A stretch of 64,000 nucleotides of DNA from Ardenticatenaceae bacterium (GCA_020634565.1 JACKBN010000006.1:124001-188000); one strand, 5' to 3'; shown: positions 15,714 through 24,205, counted from the first letter of the stretch. Notes: a model not told the origin generated them from the letters alone. Numbers and translations: made by a program.

Positions 15714-16502
15714 ATGGATGAACCAGTCAAATTACTCACGATTGGCGGCTCGGACAGCGGCGGGGCGGCGGGCATTCAGGCGGATTTGAAGACGTGGACG
15801 GTGTTGGGGGGCTATGGGATGAGTGCCATTACGGCCGTTACCGCCCAAAACAGCCTCACCGTGCAAGACGTCACCTGGATGACGTCCCAATTTGTGCAGT
15901 CGCAGCTGGATGCGGTGTTAAGTGATTATGGGGCAACGGCCGTAAAAACTGGCTTTCTGGGCCGAGCCGAACTGATCATTGCCATCTCCGCACTGCTACA
16001 AAAGTACAAACCTGCCCATATCGTCATCGATCCCGTGCTGGTCAACCATCGCGGCCAAAGCATGTTTCCTGACGAGGTGCGGCAGGTCTACCTGGCTTAC
16101 CTGCTGCCGCTAGCTGAGTTGATTACACCGAACTTGGTGGAAACGGCCGTTCTCCTGCAAACCTCCTCGATTGATTCCTACGCCAACTTACGCCATTCCG
16201 CCACTCGTCTGCACAAACTTGGCGCCAAAAACGTGCTCATTAAAGGGTTCCGCGACGGGGATGATTTGGTAGACGTGCTGTTCGACGGCCAAACCTTCAC
16301 CGATTTCCGCCAGCCGCGTATTGACACGGCCAACACGCACGGCTCCGGCGACACCCTCTCCGCTGCCATTTGTGCCTTTTTGGCGCAGGATTTCCCCCTG
16401 GAAACGGCCGTTTCCCGCGCCCAACAATTCACCCATCGCGCTATCCAACAAGCCACCCGCTGGCAGCTTGGCGGTGGGCACGGTCCCCTCGCGCTCTTCT
16501 GA
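15714..16502 (+). CDS. thiD: Hydroxymethylpyrimidine / phosphomethylpyrimidine kinase
   Basis: The 262-residue ribokinase-fold protein has the ThiD signatures GGSDSGGAAGIQADLKT near the start, AITAVTAQNS, VKTGFLG, and the anion hole with catalytic Asp in NTHGSGDTLSAAI. It phosphorylates HMP and HMP-P for thiamine synthesis in the cytoplasm. Length is normal. No TPP riboswitch is visible upstream and no other thi gene is near, so a salvage role is possible. The gap before it is a repeat element. Confidence 0.92.
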   Translation: MDEPVKLLTIGGSDSGGAAGIQADLKTWTVLGGYGMSAITAVTAQNSLTVQDVTWMTSQFVQSQLDAVLSDYGATAVKTGFLGRAELIIAISALLQKYKPAHIVIDPVLVNHRGQSMFPDEVRQVYLAYLLPLAELITPNLVETAVLLQTSSIDSYANLRHSATRLHKLGAKNVLIKGFRDGDDLVDVLFDGQTFTDFRQPRIDTANTHGSGDTLSAAICAFLAQDFPLETAVSRAQQFTHRAIQQATRWQLGGGHGPLALF

Positions 16503-16580
16503 GTAATCAGGTGATTAGGTGTTTACGTGTCATGTTTTTAATTACCTGCTCACTTGAACACTTTGGCACTTTAACACCGT
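16501..16580. repeat. Quasi-palindromic element (AATCAGGTGATTAGGTG type)
   Basis: Left words GTAATCAGGTGATTAGGTG and right words ATTACCTGCTCACTTG and CACTTTAACACC give a weakly complementary pair. It is a more diverged member of the same element class. Confidence 0.5.
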
Positions 16581-16592
16581 AGCGGTGGCGTA

Positions 16593-16621
16593 TTGACGTA
16601 CATTCACAACTTTGCTAACAT
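16593..16621 (+). promoter_or_regulatory. Promoter of the GbsR-like regulator
   Basis: TTGACG and TAACAT are 17 bp apart, 38 bp before the start codon. Confidence 0.65.
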
Positions 16622-16645
16622 CAGGTACATTCAAAACGTTCTGAA
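16598..16645. promoter_or_regulatory. Candidate operator of the GbsR-like regulator
   Basis: GTACATTCA occurs at 16598-16606 and again at 16625-16633, on either side of the -10 box. The second copy runs into an imperfect palindrome TTCAAAACGTTCTGAA (16630-16645). The placement suggests autorepression. Confidence 0.45.
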
Positions 16646-16659
16646 CGCAGGGGGAAACA

Positions 16660-17196
16660 ATGGACAAAAGTTTAACGGCCGTAAACGATAGTACGGTGGC
16701 TGGCTTGGGCCGATTGGCTCGCTTTTTTGGCTTTAGCGAAGTGATGGGACGGCTCTATGGCACGTTGCTCATGAGTCCGGAACCGCTCTCGCTGGACGAT
16801 CTCGCCGATACGCTGCGCATCAGCAAAGGCTCCGTGAGCATGAACATGCGCGCCCTGGAGCGCTGGGGCATGGCCAACGAGGTGTGGATGCGCGGCGAGC
16901 GCAAAAAGTATTACCAGGCCGAATCTGACCTGTGGCAAGTCATCCGTAACGTGCTGGACAGTCGCGAACGGCGCGAGGTGCAGGTAGCGTTGCAGGTGCT
17001 CAACGAAAGCGTGGAAAAGCTGCAAACCGCCAACGAAAAGCTCTCCCCGGAAGAACAGGAGCTGGCCAAATATTACCTGGAGCGCATCGATGACCTGCAA
17101 GCGTTTTTTGAATTTGCCCAGATGGCGCTGGAAACGGTGCTGGGTGGCCAGGAATCCCTCGACTTTGAATCAGTCACCAAGATAGAAATCGGCTAA
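16660..17196 (+). CDS. GbsR/MarR-type transcriptional regulator
   Basis: The 178-residue protein has a winged helix at about 35-100 (SLDDLADTLRISKGSVSMNM, then ALERWGMANEVW and GERKKYYQ), followed by a helical dimerisation tail. SKGSVSMNMRAL is typical of GbsR-type repressors, some of which control osmolyte uptake or synthesis. AGGGGGA sits before the ATG. No osmolyte gene is adjacent; the direct repeats at its own promoter suggest autoregulation. Confidence 0.85.
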   Translation: MDKSLTAVNDSTVAGLGRLARFFGFSEVMGRLYGTLLMSPEPLSLDDLADTLRISKGSVSMNMRALERWGMANEVWMRGERKKYYQAESDLWQVIRNVLDSRERREVQVALQVLNESVEKLQTANEKLSPEEQELAKYYLERIDDLQAFFEFAQMALETVLGGQESLDFESVTKIEIG

Positions 17197-17204
17197 ATAA
17201 AATT

Positions 17205-17280
17205 TGACGCAAAGGCGCGAAGGGACAAAGAAAAAACAAGAATTCTTTGCGCCATCTGCTTCTTTGCGTCCTTTGCGTTA
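17205..17280. repeat. Quasi-palindromic element (GACGCAAAGG/CCTTTGCGT)
   Basis: Words GACGCAAAGG and GGACAAAGAA face TTCTTTGCG, TTCTTTGCGTC and CCTTTGCGT across a short centre. It lies between the regulator and yjjX. Confidence 0.65.
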
Positions 17281-17291
17281 AAAAATTCCTT

Positions 17292-17819
17292 ATGAAAATT
17301 GCTGTTGGTTCCACAAATCCGGTGAAGGTTACGGCCGTTCGCCAAACCATCACGCGCATCTGGCCGGAGGCTGAGATTGTGCCCATTTCCGTGCCCTCTG
17401 GCGTCAGCGACATGCCGATGAGTGATGAAGAGACGCGCGTCGGGGCACACAATCGAGCTGTTGCCGCCCGCGAGGCGCTGGATGCGGATTTTGGTGTTGG
17501 GCTGGAAGGGGGTGTGCAGCCGGAACCATTTGGTTTGACGCTGCATGGCTGGGTGGTGGTGGTGGACAGGAACGGCCGTACTGGCATCGGTGGCGGCGGC
17601 AGATTGCCTTTGCCCGATCACATTGCCCAGAAGGTGCTGGCTGGCACCGAACTCGGCCACGTGATGGACGAGATTCTGGACGACCACAACGTCAAGCAAA
17701 AGGGGGGGGCGGTGGGGGCGCTCACTAACGGACTGGTGCTGCGCGGCGAAACCTTTGCCCTGGCCACGGCGTATGCGTTTGCGCCGTTTGTTTCGCCTGA
17801 ACTTTACCGTGAACCGTGA
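17292..17819 (+). CDS. yjjX: Inosine/xanthosine triphosphatase (YjjX/NTPase I-T family)
   Basis: The 175-residue protein opens with the nucleotide-binding GSTNPVKVTAVRQT and has VPSGVSDMPMSDEETRVGA, GVGLEGGVQ and KGGAVGALTNGLVLR, all diagnostic for the YjjX family. It hydrolyses non-canonical purine nucleoside triphosphates (ITP, XTP) to keep them out of RNA and DNA. The ATG at 17292 starts directly at the conserved MKIAVGSTNP. The C-terminal YREP and stop are written by the flanking repeat element. Confidence 0.9.
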   Translation: MKIAVGSTNPVKVTAVRQTITRIWPEAEIVPISVPSGVSDMPMSDEETRVGAHNRAVAAREALDADFGVGLEGGVQPEPFGLTLHGWVVVVDRNGRTGIGGGGRLPLPDHIAQKVLAGTELGHVMDEILDDHNVKQKGGAVGALTNGLVLRGETFALATAYAFAPFVSPELYREP

Positions 17820-17886
17820 ACGGTATGCGGTAATCCGTTATCGGTAATCGGGAAAACTCTGCATTCTCTGCGCTCTCCGCGGTTAA
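17806..17886. repeat. Quasi-palindromic element (CGTGAACCGTGAACGG type)
   Basis: CCGTGAACCGTGAACGGT and CGGTAATCCGTTATCGGTAATCG are followed by CTCTGCATTCTCTGCGCTC words. It overlaps the yjjX stop and reaches almost to nurA. Confidence 0.55.
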
Positions 17887-17930
17887 ATATTTTGTTTACG
17901 CCAGTTTGATTAAGGTTTACAATAGCGCCT

Positions 17931-19145
17931 ATGACCCTGGAATTTGAAAAGCTAACCGCAGATTTGGAAAAGATGGCCCAAACCACCGCCCGCCGCCTGA
18001 GCCAGCGCAGCGAGCGCGTGGCCGAGGCGCTGGACACGCTGCACACCTACCGCACCAACTGGACGGCCGTTTCCAATGCCCTCACCACCGCCAAAGAAAA
18101 ATCCGACGAAAAATATTACCGCTCAGCACGGCCGTTTTCCGAGAACGAACCGCTCGATAGCCACATCCCCGCCCCGCCACCACCACCCCAAGCCACGATC
18201 ATCGCTGCCGACGGCAGCCAGATCATGCCGGATCGCCACGCGGCGCATCTGTACTATCTGATCAACGTGGGTGGCATTATTTACCATCACGGCAGCGGCC
18301 GTACGCCCGAAACCTTCTCCCAGCCAGACATTTTCTACCCGGACAATGACGAAACCATCGACAATTTCAACGACACGCCCGGCGCCGTGAGTATCGAGCG
18401 GGATTTAAAAGAAATACAAACATTAGCCCGGAAAACTGCGGCAAATCGGCATAACGCACAACCGTTATTAGCAATTCTTGATCAGCGGTTGCTTTACTGG
18501 CCGATTGGATCAGCAGGAATTGCAGTTAACTCAGCTGTAAGCGATTGGAGTCGAGACATGTCCGGCATCCGTGATGCGGGCGCTCTACTTTGCGGGTACA
18601 TTGATCGTCCGGGTACTAGTTCAGTAATGATGTTGCTCCGCTCGATTGTCGGACTATCAGACGCGCAGTTTAATTGGAAGGAACTCGGGCAACGCAAGGC
18701 CACGCAGGGCGTGACCGACGCCGACGTGTTTAGCCAGATTTTGGGACCGGGCGAACGCAGCGCCGTTTTTGCCAACATCTCCGACGCCAATGATGTGTTT
18801 ATGGCCCAGGATGCGGCCAACGAGGTTTGCTTTTTCTACCTGAATCCGGGCATGTCGGGGCAGAACATTGCTCGGGTGGATATTCCCCGGTGGGTGGCGG
18901 AGGATGAGGTGAGTGTAACGGCCGTTCACAGTCTCCTCATCGATCAATGCCGCATCATGGGTAACTACCCCTACGTCATTGCCCGCGCCGACGAAATGGC
19001 TGTGGTCGGGCGGCAGGATGCCAGCGAACTCAACTTCATGATCGACATCATCATGGAGCGGCACGGCATCAGCAACGACATCACCTCCAAGCAAGGCAGC
19101 AAAGATTTAGCGCGAGGCGCTCGCACCCGCCACGAAGGATTTTAG
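17931..19145 (+). CDS. nurA: NurA-domain nuclease
   Basis: The 404-residue protein has a coiled N-terminus, then the NurA core strand with ATIIAADGSQIMPDRH (catalytic Asp about residue 94) and AILDQRLLYW (second acidic site), ending in NYPYVIARADEMAVVGRQD. NurA works as a 5'-3' nuclease with the HerA translocase in end resection; some bacterial HerA pairs are anti-phage systems. A HerA-type gene lies 2.4 kb downstream. Codon use shifts abruptly at about 18390-18690: AT-richer, synonymous-looking and palindrome-free, though the protein frame is intact, which suggests recombination with a diverged allele. Confidence 0.8.
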   Translation: MTLEFEKLTADLEKMAQTTARRLSQRSERVAEALDTLHTYRTNWTAVSNALTTAKEKSDEKYYRSARPFSENEPLDSHIPAPPPPPQATIIAADGSQIMPDRHAAHLYYLINVGGIIYHHGSGRTPETFSQPDIFYPDNDETIDNFNDTPGAVSIERDLKEIQTLARKTAANRHNAQPLLAILDQRLLYWPIGSAGIAVNSAVSDWSRDMSGIRDAGALLCGYIDRPGTSSVMMLLRSIVGLSDAQFNWKELGQRKATQGVTDADVFSQILGPGERSAVFANISDANDVFMAQDAANEVCFFYLNPGMSGQNIARVDIPRWVAEDEVSVTAVHSLLIDQCRIMGNYPYVIARADEMAVVGRQDASELNFMIDIIMERHGISNDITSKQGSKDLARGARTRHEGF

Positions 19146-19153
19146 AAATCAAC

Positions 19154-20140
19154 ATGCAGAGCATACAACCGCACCAGCTTTTTCGTTTTGATTTCGACCA
19201 AATTTTGGAAGAAGGAAAGCGACAAGAAGAAATAGATGTGACCAATAAGGGGGAATTTGCCCTTGTTAAATATTTACATCACTTCTTTTCTGTCGAAATT
19301 TTGCCATTGATACTGACCAACGATTGGGTTTTCGGAGGGGCAAAGATTTTTGCATCAGAATATGTAGATGATTGTTTCCACAATCTACGGTTAAGTGGAG
19401 ATGAAATCTATAAAACTCAGCAGAAGTTGGTGAAAATCAAAGAACTAGTTTCCGAATTCCTTGCCCGAGCTAAACTGGTTGATGCTGTTTCTTTGGATTG
19501 GATTGTTAGGTTGACTAAGTCGAGCGACTTTATCAATTTTGTGCATCTTGACAAGCTTGAGCCAAGAGTCCAGCGTTTTGCCCTTCAACTTTTTGACAAA
19601 GCTAAAGATCACGAAGAATTGCAATTGAGGGTTGTACTACGTGGTATTAAAGATAGCTATGAACTAACTTTCACCCGGATAATGTTTGTAGTACGTCGTG
19701 CTTTAAAAGTGAAAGATGGATTGCCCGAAACAAAAAGTGATTCTTCACTTTTGTCACCTTCAGATTATATTGATTGGCTTCACCATCATACAGATCAATC
19801 GCAAATCATAAACAAATTGTTTGTGCAGGAAAAAGAGTTTTATAAAGTGGCCCGAAATGTCGGAAATCATCATTTAGGATTAAAATGGATTCCTCAAAAA
19901 GACGAAATCACTTTGCCAGATCGTAACCAAGTATTATCAGTACACGTGGATGATTTTCACAAACGATTCAGGTATTTGATACACTTTTGCGAGTTAGGTG
20001 TAAGAGGGATTCTTTCTGCGTTTTGTGAAAAAGATAGGGGTGAGCTTTCAAACCAAATTGTGAAGAACTATACAAAGACATTCCCTGAAAATTGGACTCA
20101 GGGAGAACTGGGGATCATGGAATTTTATTCCCTGCAATAA
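19154..20140 (+). CDS. Unknown AT-rich protein with HEPN-like RNxxxH motif
   Basis: I do not recognise a named family. The 328 residues are mostly helical and charged, with no signal or membrane segment. RNVGNH at 234-239 fits the Rx4H motif of HEPN ribonucleases, and it is followed by a conserved-looking block (FRYLIHFCELGVRGILSAF). The gene starts 8 bp after nurA and runs in the same direction, so it is co-expressed. It is AT-rich, lacks the iterated palindrome and differs in codon use from its neighbours, so it was probably acquired. A defence or toxin role is inference from motif and position only. Confidence 0.6.
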   Translation: MQSIQPHQLFRFDFDQILEEGKRQEEIDVTNKGEFALVKYLHHFFSVEILPLILTNDWVFGGAKIFASEYVDDCFHNLRLSGDEIYKTQQKLVKIKELVSEFLARAKLVDAVSLDWIVRLTKSSDFINFVHLDKLEPRVQRFALQLFDKAKDHEELQLRVVLRGIKDSYELTFTRIMFVVRRALKVKDGLPETKSDSSLLSPSDYIDWLHHHTDQSQIINKLFVQEKEFYKVARNVGNHHLGLKWIPQKDEITLPDRNQVLSVHVDDFHKRFRYLIHFCELGVRGILSAFCEKDRGELSNQIVKNYTKTFPENWTQGELGIMEFYSLQ

Positions 20141-20165
20141 GATTCCAGAACAAAACGGTACTAAC

Positions 20166-20798
20166 ATGACTAAGAATCAAGAAATCGGCCGTATTTTGCG
20201 GGCCAGCACGACGGGATTTGCCGTGGGCTGCCGCGTTGGGCAGCTGAGTGTGCCGGCCTTTGGCGGGCTGGTGCAGGCCCAGCCGGTGGATGACCGGGAG
20301 TGCATCTACGGCCTCATCTACAACATGAGCATCGACGACGATCCGCTGGTGCGGCGGCTGGTGTTGGCCGAAAATCCACCGCCTTCGGTGATTGAAGACC
20401 AGCGCAACAACCGGCTGCTGCCCATTGAAATGAGCGTGTTGGCGGTGGGCTACCAACTCAATGGCGAGATCAAACACGGCCTCCCCCCACGCCCCCCGCT
20501 CAACCTCGATCCCGTTGAACTGGTCACCGATCCCGACGACATCCGCAACTTCACCGATAACCTGAGCTACCTGCGCCTGATTTTGCGCGCCGTGGGCAGC
20601 AGCGTCCCGGTGGATCAACTGCTCGTGGCTCACATCAGCAGCGCCTATGCCCTGCGCGGTAACGATCAAGCCTGGGCTGTCGAAGTCGTCAACGAACTGA
20701 TCGAACTGCTGCGCAGCAACTATGATGTGCTGATTCCCACGCTGGAAGCGCTGAGCGATGCCCTGCCAGATTTGGGGTTCCAAAATCTGACAGTTTAG
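20166..20798 (+). CDS. HAS-barrel-like protein of the HerA/NurA locus
   Basis: The 210-residue product starts IGRILRASTTGFAVGCRV with PAFGGLVQAQP, a beta-barrel pattern like the HAS domain that precedes HerA-type ATPase cores, followed by IYGLIYNMSIDDDPLVRRLV. The C-terminal half is helical and acidic. It sits between nurA and herA. Inferred role: an accessory or adaptor subunit for the HerA hexamer. The codon use and one CGGCCG core match the host genome, unlike the gene before it. Confidence 0.6.
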   Translation: MTKNQEIGRILRASTTGFAVGCRVGQLSVPAFGGLVQAQPVDDRECIYGLIYNMSIDDDPLVRRLVLAENPPPSVIEDQRNNRLLPIEMSVLAVGYQLNGEIKHGLPPRPPLNLDPVELVTDPDDIRNFTDNLSYLRLILRAVGSSVPVDQLLVAHISSAYALRGNDQAWAVEVVNELIELLRSNYDVLIPTLEALSDALPDLGFQNLTV

Positions 20799-20884
20799 CA
20801 ACTATTGCCACCAGGATGTAATTACTTTATAATCACATTTAGTCTTGATTTTTTGTTCCATTTTAGTTGCAGTGGAGGTCACAA

Positions 20885-21142
20885 ATGCCCCATCTGATTC
20901 AGATTGGTAACTCGCGTGGAATTCGTATTCCAAAAGCACTTATTCAACAAGCAGGCTTGGAAGAAACCGAACTTGAATTTGCTTTAGTAGACGAAGGCTT
21001 GTTGATAAAACCAGTTCAATATCGTGTTCGCCAAAATTGGGAAAAAGAAATTCGGGAAGCCGTGCAAAAGTACGGAACCGAAGAGGTAGACAGTGAGTGG
21101 CTGGATGCGCCGCTGACCGATGATGAAGAATGGGAGTGGTAA
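20885..21142 (+). CDS. mazE: MazE-type antitoxin (AbrB/SpoVT fold)
   Basis: The 85-residue protein has the swapped-hairpin DNA-binding N-terminus (LIQIGNSRGIRIPKALIQQA) and an acidic tail ending DDEEWEW that would occupy the toxin. GGAGG lies six bases before the ATG at 20885. The mazF toxin starts 2 bp after its stop. It probably represses its own promoter. Confidence 0.88.
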   Translation: MPHLIQIGNSRGIRIPKALIQQAGLEETELEFALVDEGLLIKPVQYRVRQNWEKEIREAVQKYGTEEVDSEWLDAPLTDDEEWEW

Positions 21143-21143
21143 G

Positions 21144-21461
21144 GTGAATCGTTTTGAAGTTTGGCTTGTGGGCTTGGACCCAACTTTGGGACGTGAAATC
21201 AATAAAACACGGCCTTGCGTCATTGTTTCACCAGATGAGATGTCTGCTCTCTCTACAATTATCATTGCTCCGTTGACCAGTAAAGGCTTTGCTCATCCAG
21301 GACGTGTTTCAACGCAGTTTCAGGGTAAGGAAGGGCTAATTCTGCTTGATCAAATGCGAGCGGTTGACAAGCGGCGTCTTTATCGCAAGCTTGGTGTCAT
21401 TAACAAGGCTACAAAAACCGCTTTATGTGACACATTGCAGGAAATGTTTGCCTGTGCCTGA
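21144..21461 (+). CDS. mazF: MazF/PemK-type endoribonuclease toxin
   Basis: The 105-residue protein shows the PemK-like core: FEVWLVGLDPTLGREINKTR, PCVIVSPDEM, IIIAPLTSKG and GLILLDQMRAVDKRRL. The family cuts mRNA at short sequences. The GTG at 21144 follows the antitoxin stop by 1 bp, with GGGAG upstream; an ATG at 21120 inside mazE is less likely. The pair is wedged between the HAS-barrel gene and herA. Confidence 0.9.
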   Translation: MNRFEVWLVGLDPTLGREINKTRPCVIVSPDEMSALSTIIIAPLTSKGFAHPGRVSTQFQGKEGLILLDQMRAVDKRRLYRKLGVINKATKTALCDTLQEMFACA

Positions 21462-21470
21462 TCTGAGATT

Positions 21471-21520
21471 TGGTAATTGGGCTGGTCAAATTACTCAATT
21501 ACCCAGTTACCCAATTACTT
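21471..21520. repeat. Quasi-palindromic element (GGTAATTGGG/CCCAATTACT)
   Basis: GTAATTGGG and CCCAATTAC flank ATTACTCAATTACCCAGTTA words just before herA. Confidence 0.65.
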
Positions 21521-21533
21521 TCTGAGGATTTTT

Positions 21534-23221
21534 ATGGACGTAATTAACGAACCAATCGGCTACATTGTGGGCGGTGGGCTGAAGGAAGGGTTTCGCATTC
21601 GGCTGACGGTGCCCGCGGACCGGGTGCAGGAAGGGAGCTTTGTGGTGTGTGAAAACGGCCGTTTCCACTACTATGGCCTCATCACCGACCTGCAACTGGG
21701 CAGCACCGACCCTCGCTTTGCCGACGAAAAAACCGACCGGCTCCAGCCTGCCATCCAGCAAGCCCTGCTGGGTAAAACGCTCTACACCACCTTGATGATG
21801 TATCCCACGCTGCTCATGGACACCGGGCCAGAATTTGGCACGGCCGAACGCGCCGAGTGGGAAGATCGCGTGGCCAATAATCTGGAAACGCCCGGCCCTA
21901 AGCCGGTGAAAACGGTGCCTGCGCATCATGCTGAGGTGCGCCAGGCCAACGAGGCGGACGTGGCTCAAATTTTTGGCGAGTCGGGCGACGGCATGTTTGT
22001 CGTGGGGCACACCATCGAGCAGGGCTACCCGGTGCGGCTGGATTTGAAGAAGTTTGTCAAACGCAGCAGCGGCATTTTTGGGGCGACGGGCACGGGCAAA
22101 AGCTTCCTCACGCGCATGGTGCTGGCCGGGCTGATGCTGGAAGATGTCGCCGCCGCCCTGGTGTTCGACATGCACAACGAGTACGCCTTCGACGATACAG
22201 ACACCGACCGCATGGTGACGGTGCGCGGCCTGCGCAGCTTGTTTGGCAGCAGCAAGGTGCAGGTGGCGGCGCTGGGCAAGGGGGCGATGGTGCGTGGCAA
22301 GTCGCCTGACTTTACGCTGGAAATTGCCTTCAGCGAAATTGAAATCAGCGATATTGAGATGTTGTCTAATGAATTGAAATTGACAGACACTTCTCAAAGT
22401 ACGCTAAATGCTTTATTTCGATCCTTCCGAGAGGATTGGTTTGTCAAATTTATAAAACTTGAAATTTCGGAAAAGATTACAGATGAAGATGGTAAAAAAT
22501 ATTATCCACCTAATTCTGTAGGTGCTTGGGCAGAAGAAAACAATGTTCATGTTGCTGCCGCTAATACACTGCACCGAAATCGACTTGATCGATTTGCTTC
22601 GAAAGCATATGTGGTTGAACGACCAGCTGGCGATCCGGTAAATGAAATTGTGTGATAAGCTGGAAAACGGGCGTCACGTCATCCTCAGTTTTGGTGAATA
22701 TGATAATGATCTTGATTATCTGCTTGTGTCAAATATTTTGACCCGGAAAATTCGTGAACACTGGATGAAGAAAACAGAAAAATTTAAATCATCAGGCGGC
22801 TCAGCCCCTCGTCCGCTGCTGATTGCCATCGAAGAGGCGCATAAGTTGCTGAACCCGCATCTGTCTGGGCAGACGGCGTTTGGCATTATTGCCCGCGAGA
22901 GCTGCGTAAATATTTTTCGTGACGCTGCTGGTGGTGGATCAACGGCCGTCTGGCATCGATGACGAAGTGATGAGTCAGCTCGGTACCCGCATCACCGGCT
23001 GGCTGGGGGATGAGGACGACATCCGCGCTGTGCTCACCGGCCTGGCTGGGCGCGACCAGCTGCGCGGCATGTTGGCCCGTCTGCAAGAGAAGGAAGAGGT
23101 GCTGCTGCTGGGTTGGGGCGTGAAGATGCCCATCCCCGTGCGCTCGCGCCGCTACGACGAAACCTTCTATGAAGAAATGAAAGGGCCACAAAGCCAGCAC
23201 TCTGCGATCTTTAGGGGATGA
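21534..23221 (+). pseudogene. herA: HerA-type DNA translocase, frame broken twice
   Basis: Three consecutive frames together give one HerA ATPase. Frame 1 (21534-22655) has an N-terminal barrel region and Walker A GATGTGKS. Frame 2 resumes near 22654 with DKLENGRHVILSFGEYD and Walker B LLIAIEEAHKLL. Frame 3 resumes at 22919 with VTLLVVDQRPSGIDDEV and the C-terminus. The first break equals one extra base after GAAATTGTG; the second lies in the GAGAGCTGCGTAAATATTTTTC stretch and needs a net gain of one. The middle, about 22340-22790, is AT-rich with different codon use. Either the gene is decaying or the assembly has indels here. An intact product would pump DNA for the NurA nuclease. Confidence 0.75.
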
Positions 23222-23249
23222 TAATGATGATTGGCTTTCTAATCCTTAC

Positions 23250-23313
23250 GGATAATTGAGTAATTGGTAATTAGGTAATTGGCCAAACTCAATTACCAAT
23301 TACTCAATTACCA
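23250..23313. repeat. Quasi-palindromic element (TAATTGAGTAATTGG type)
   Basis: Exact 20-base arms at 23253-23272 and 23291-23310 surround an 18-base loop. It follows the broken herA and shares words with the element before herA. Confidence 0.85.
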
Positions 23314-23422
23314 TTTCCCACATGAATTGACACTCCCACTCGCTTCCTTGGCAAACGGCCGTTCCCCAACCCAATCCAACTAGCCACCTGATTTCTGTTT
23401 TGATCCGGGTATAATTCCCGGC

Positions 23423-24205
23423 ATGGAACCATACTTCCCCGACGATAACTATCAGACTCCCAGCAACACCCCGCGTCACTGGTTAGACAAACTCTTTTTC
23501 GGTAGTCGAGTGGCGCTGCATGGCGTCTTTGTTTGGGAAATTATGAAAGCGCGCTGGCTGGTAACACGAAACCGATATGATCGTAAGGCTGTGGCGGCTA
23601 CATCGTATGCGGTGTTTAAGATAGCGGAGGGGTGCAACGGCCGTTTTCACATCACTGGCCTGGACCACATTCGCAACTTAACTGAACCCGTCGTCTTCGT
23701 GAGCAACCACATGAGCAGCCTGGAAGGCAACATTTTTAACTGTCTGCTGCTGCCATATCTGGATGTGACCTACGTGATCAAGGAATCGCTGACCCGCTAT
23801 CCTGTGTTTGGCCCTGTCATGAGTTCGCGCCAGCCGGTTACCGTAGGGCGCACCAACCCGCGTGAGGATTTACAAAAGGTGTTAGAGGATGGGACCGCAC
23901 TCTTGCAAAACGGCCGTTCCATCATCCTCTTCCCGCAGCATACGCGCACCCCCATCTTTAATCCCGCCGAATTTAACTCGTTGGGGGTAAAGCTGGCTAA
24001 ACGGGCTGGCGTGCCGTTGGTTCCCATCGCTGTCAAGACAGATTTTGTTATAAACGGCCGTTACCTGCGCGATTTTGGCCCGTTAGATCGCAGCAAACCA
24101 ATCCATGTGGCTTTGGGACGGCCGTTTCCCGTCGAAAACAGTAAAGAAGCCCATCATCAAGTAATAACGTTTATCCAGAACCATCTGGAGCGCTGGGCAT
24201 CGTAG
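23423..24205 (+). CDS. PlsC-like lysophospholipid acyltransferase
   Basis: The 260-residue protein has an N-terminal hydrophobic stretch and the acyltransferase block VVFVSNHMSSLEGNIF, the acceptor-site region PVTVGRTNPREDL and IILFPQHTRTP, then VPLVPIAVKTDF. It should transfer an acyl chain to a glycerophosphate-type acceptor at the membrane. The usual HX4D catalytic motif reads HX4E (NHMSSLE) and FPEGTR reads FPQHTR, so it belongs to a divergent branch and its acceptor may differ. Confidence 0.8.
   Translation: MEPYFPDDNYQTPSNTPRHWLDKLFFGSRVALHGVFVWEIMKARWLVTRNRYDRKAVAATSYAVFKIAEGCNGRFHITGLDHIRNLTEPVVFVSNHMSSLEGNIFNCLLLPYLDVTYVIKESLTRYPVFGPVMSSRQPVTVGRTNPREDLQKVLEDGTALLQNGRSIILFPQHTRTPIFNPAEFNSLGVKLAKRAGVPLVPIAVKTDFVINGRYLRDFGPLDRSKPIHVALGRPFPVENSKEAHHQVITFIQNHLERWAS

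Noticed and set aside
15704..15714. TPP riboswitch before thiD
   Set aside because: The upstream DNA is a quasi-palindromic element; none of the conserved THI-box sequence is present.
10378..23313. CRISPR array suggested by repeated short words in gaps
   Set aside because: The words are not regularly spaced around unique spacers, differ from gap to gap, and no cas gene is present.
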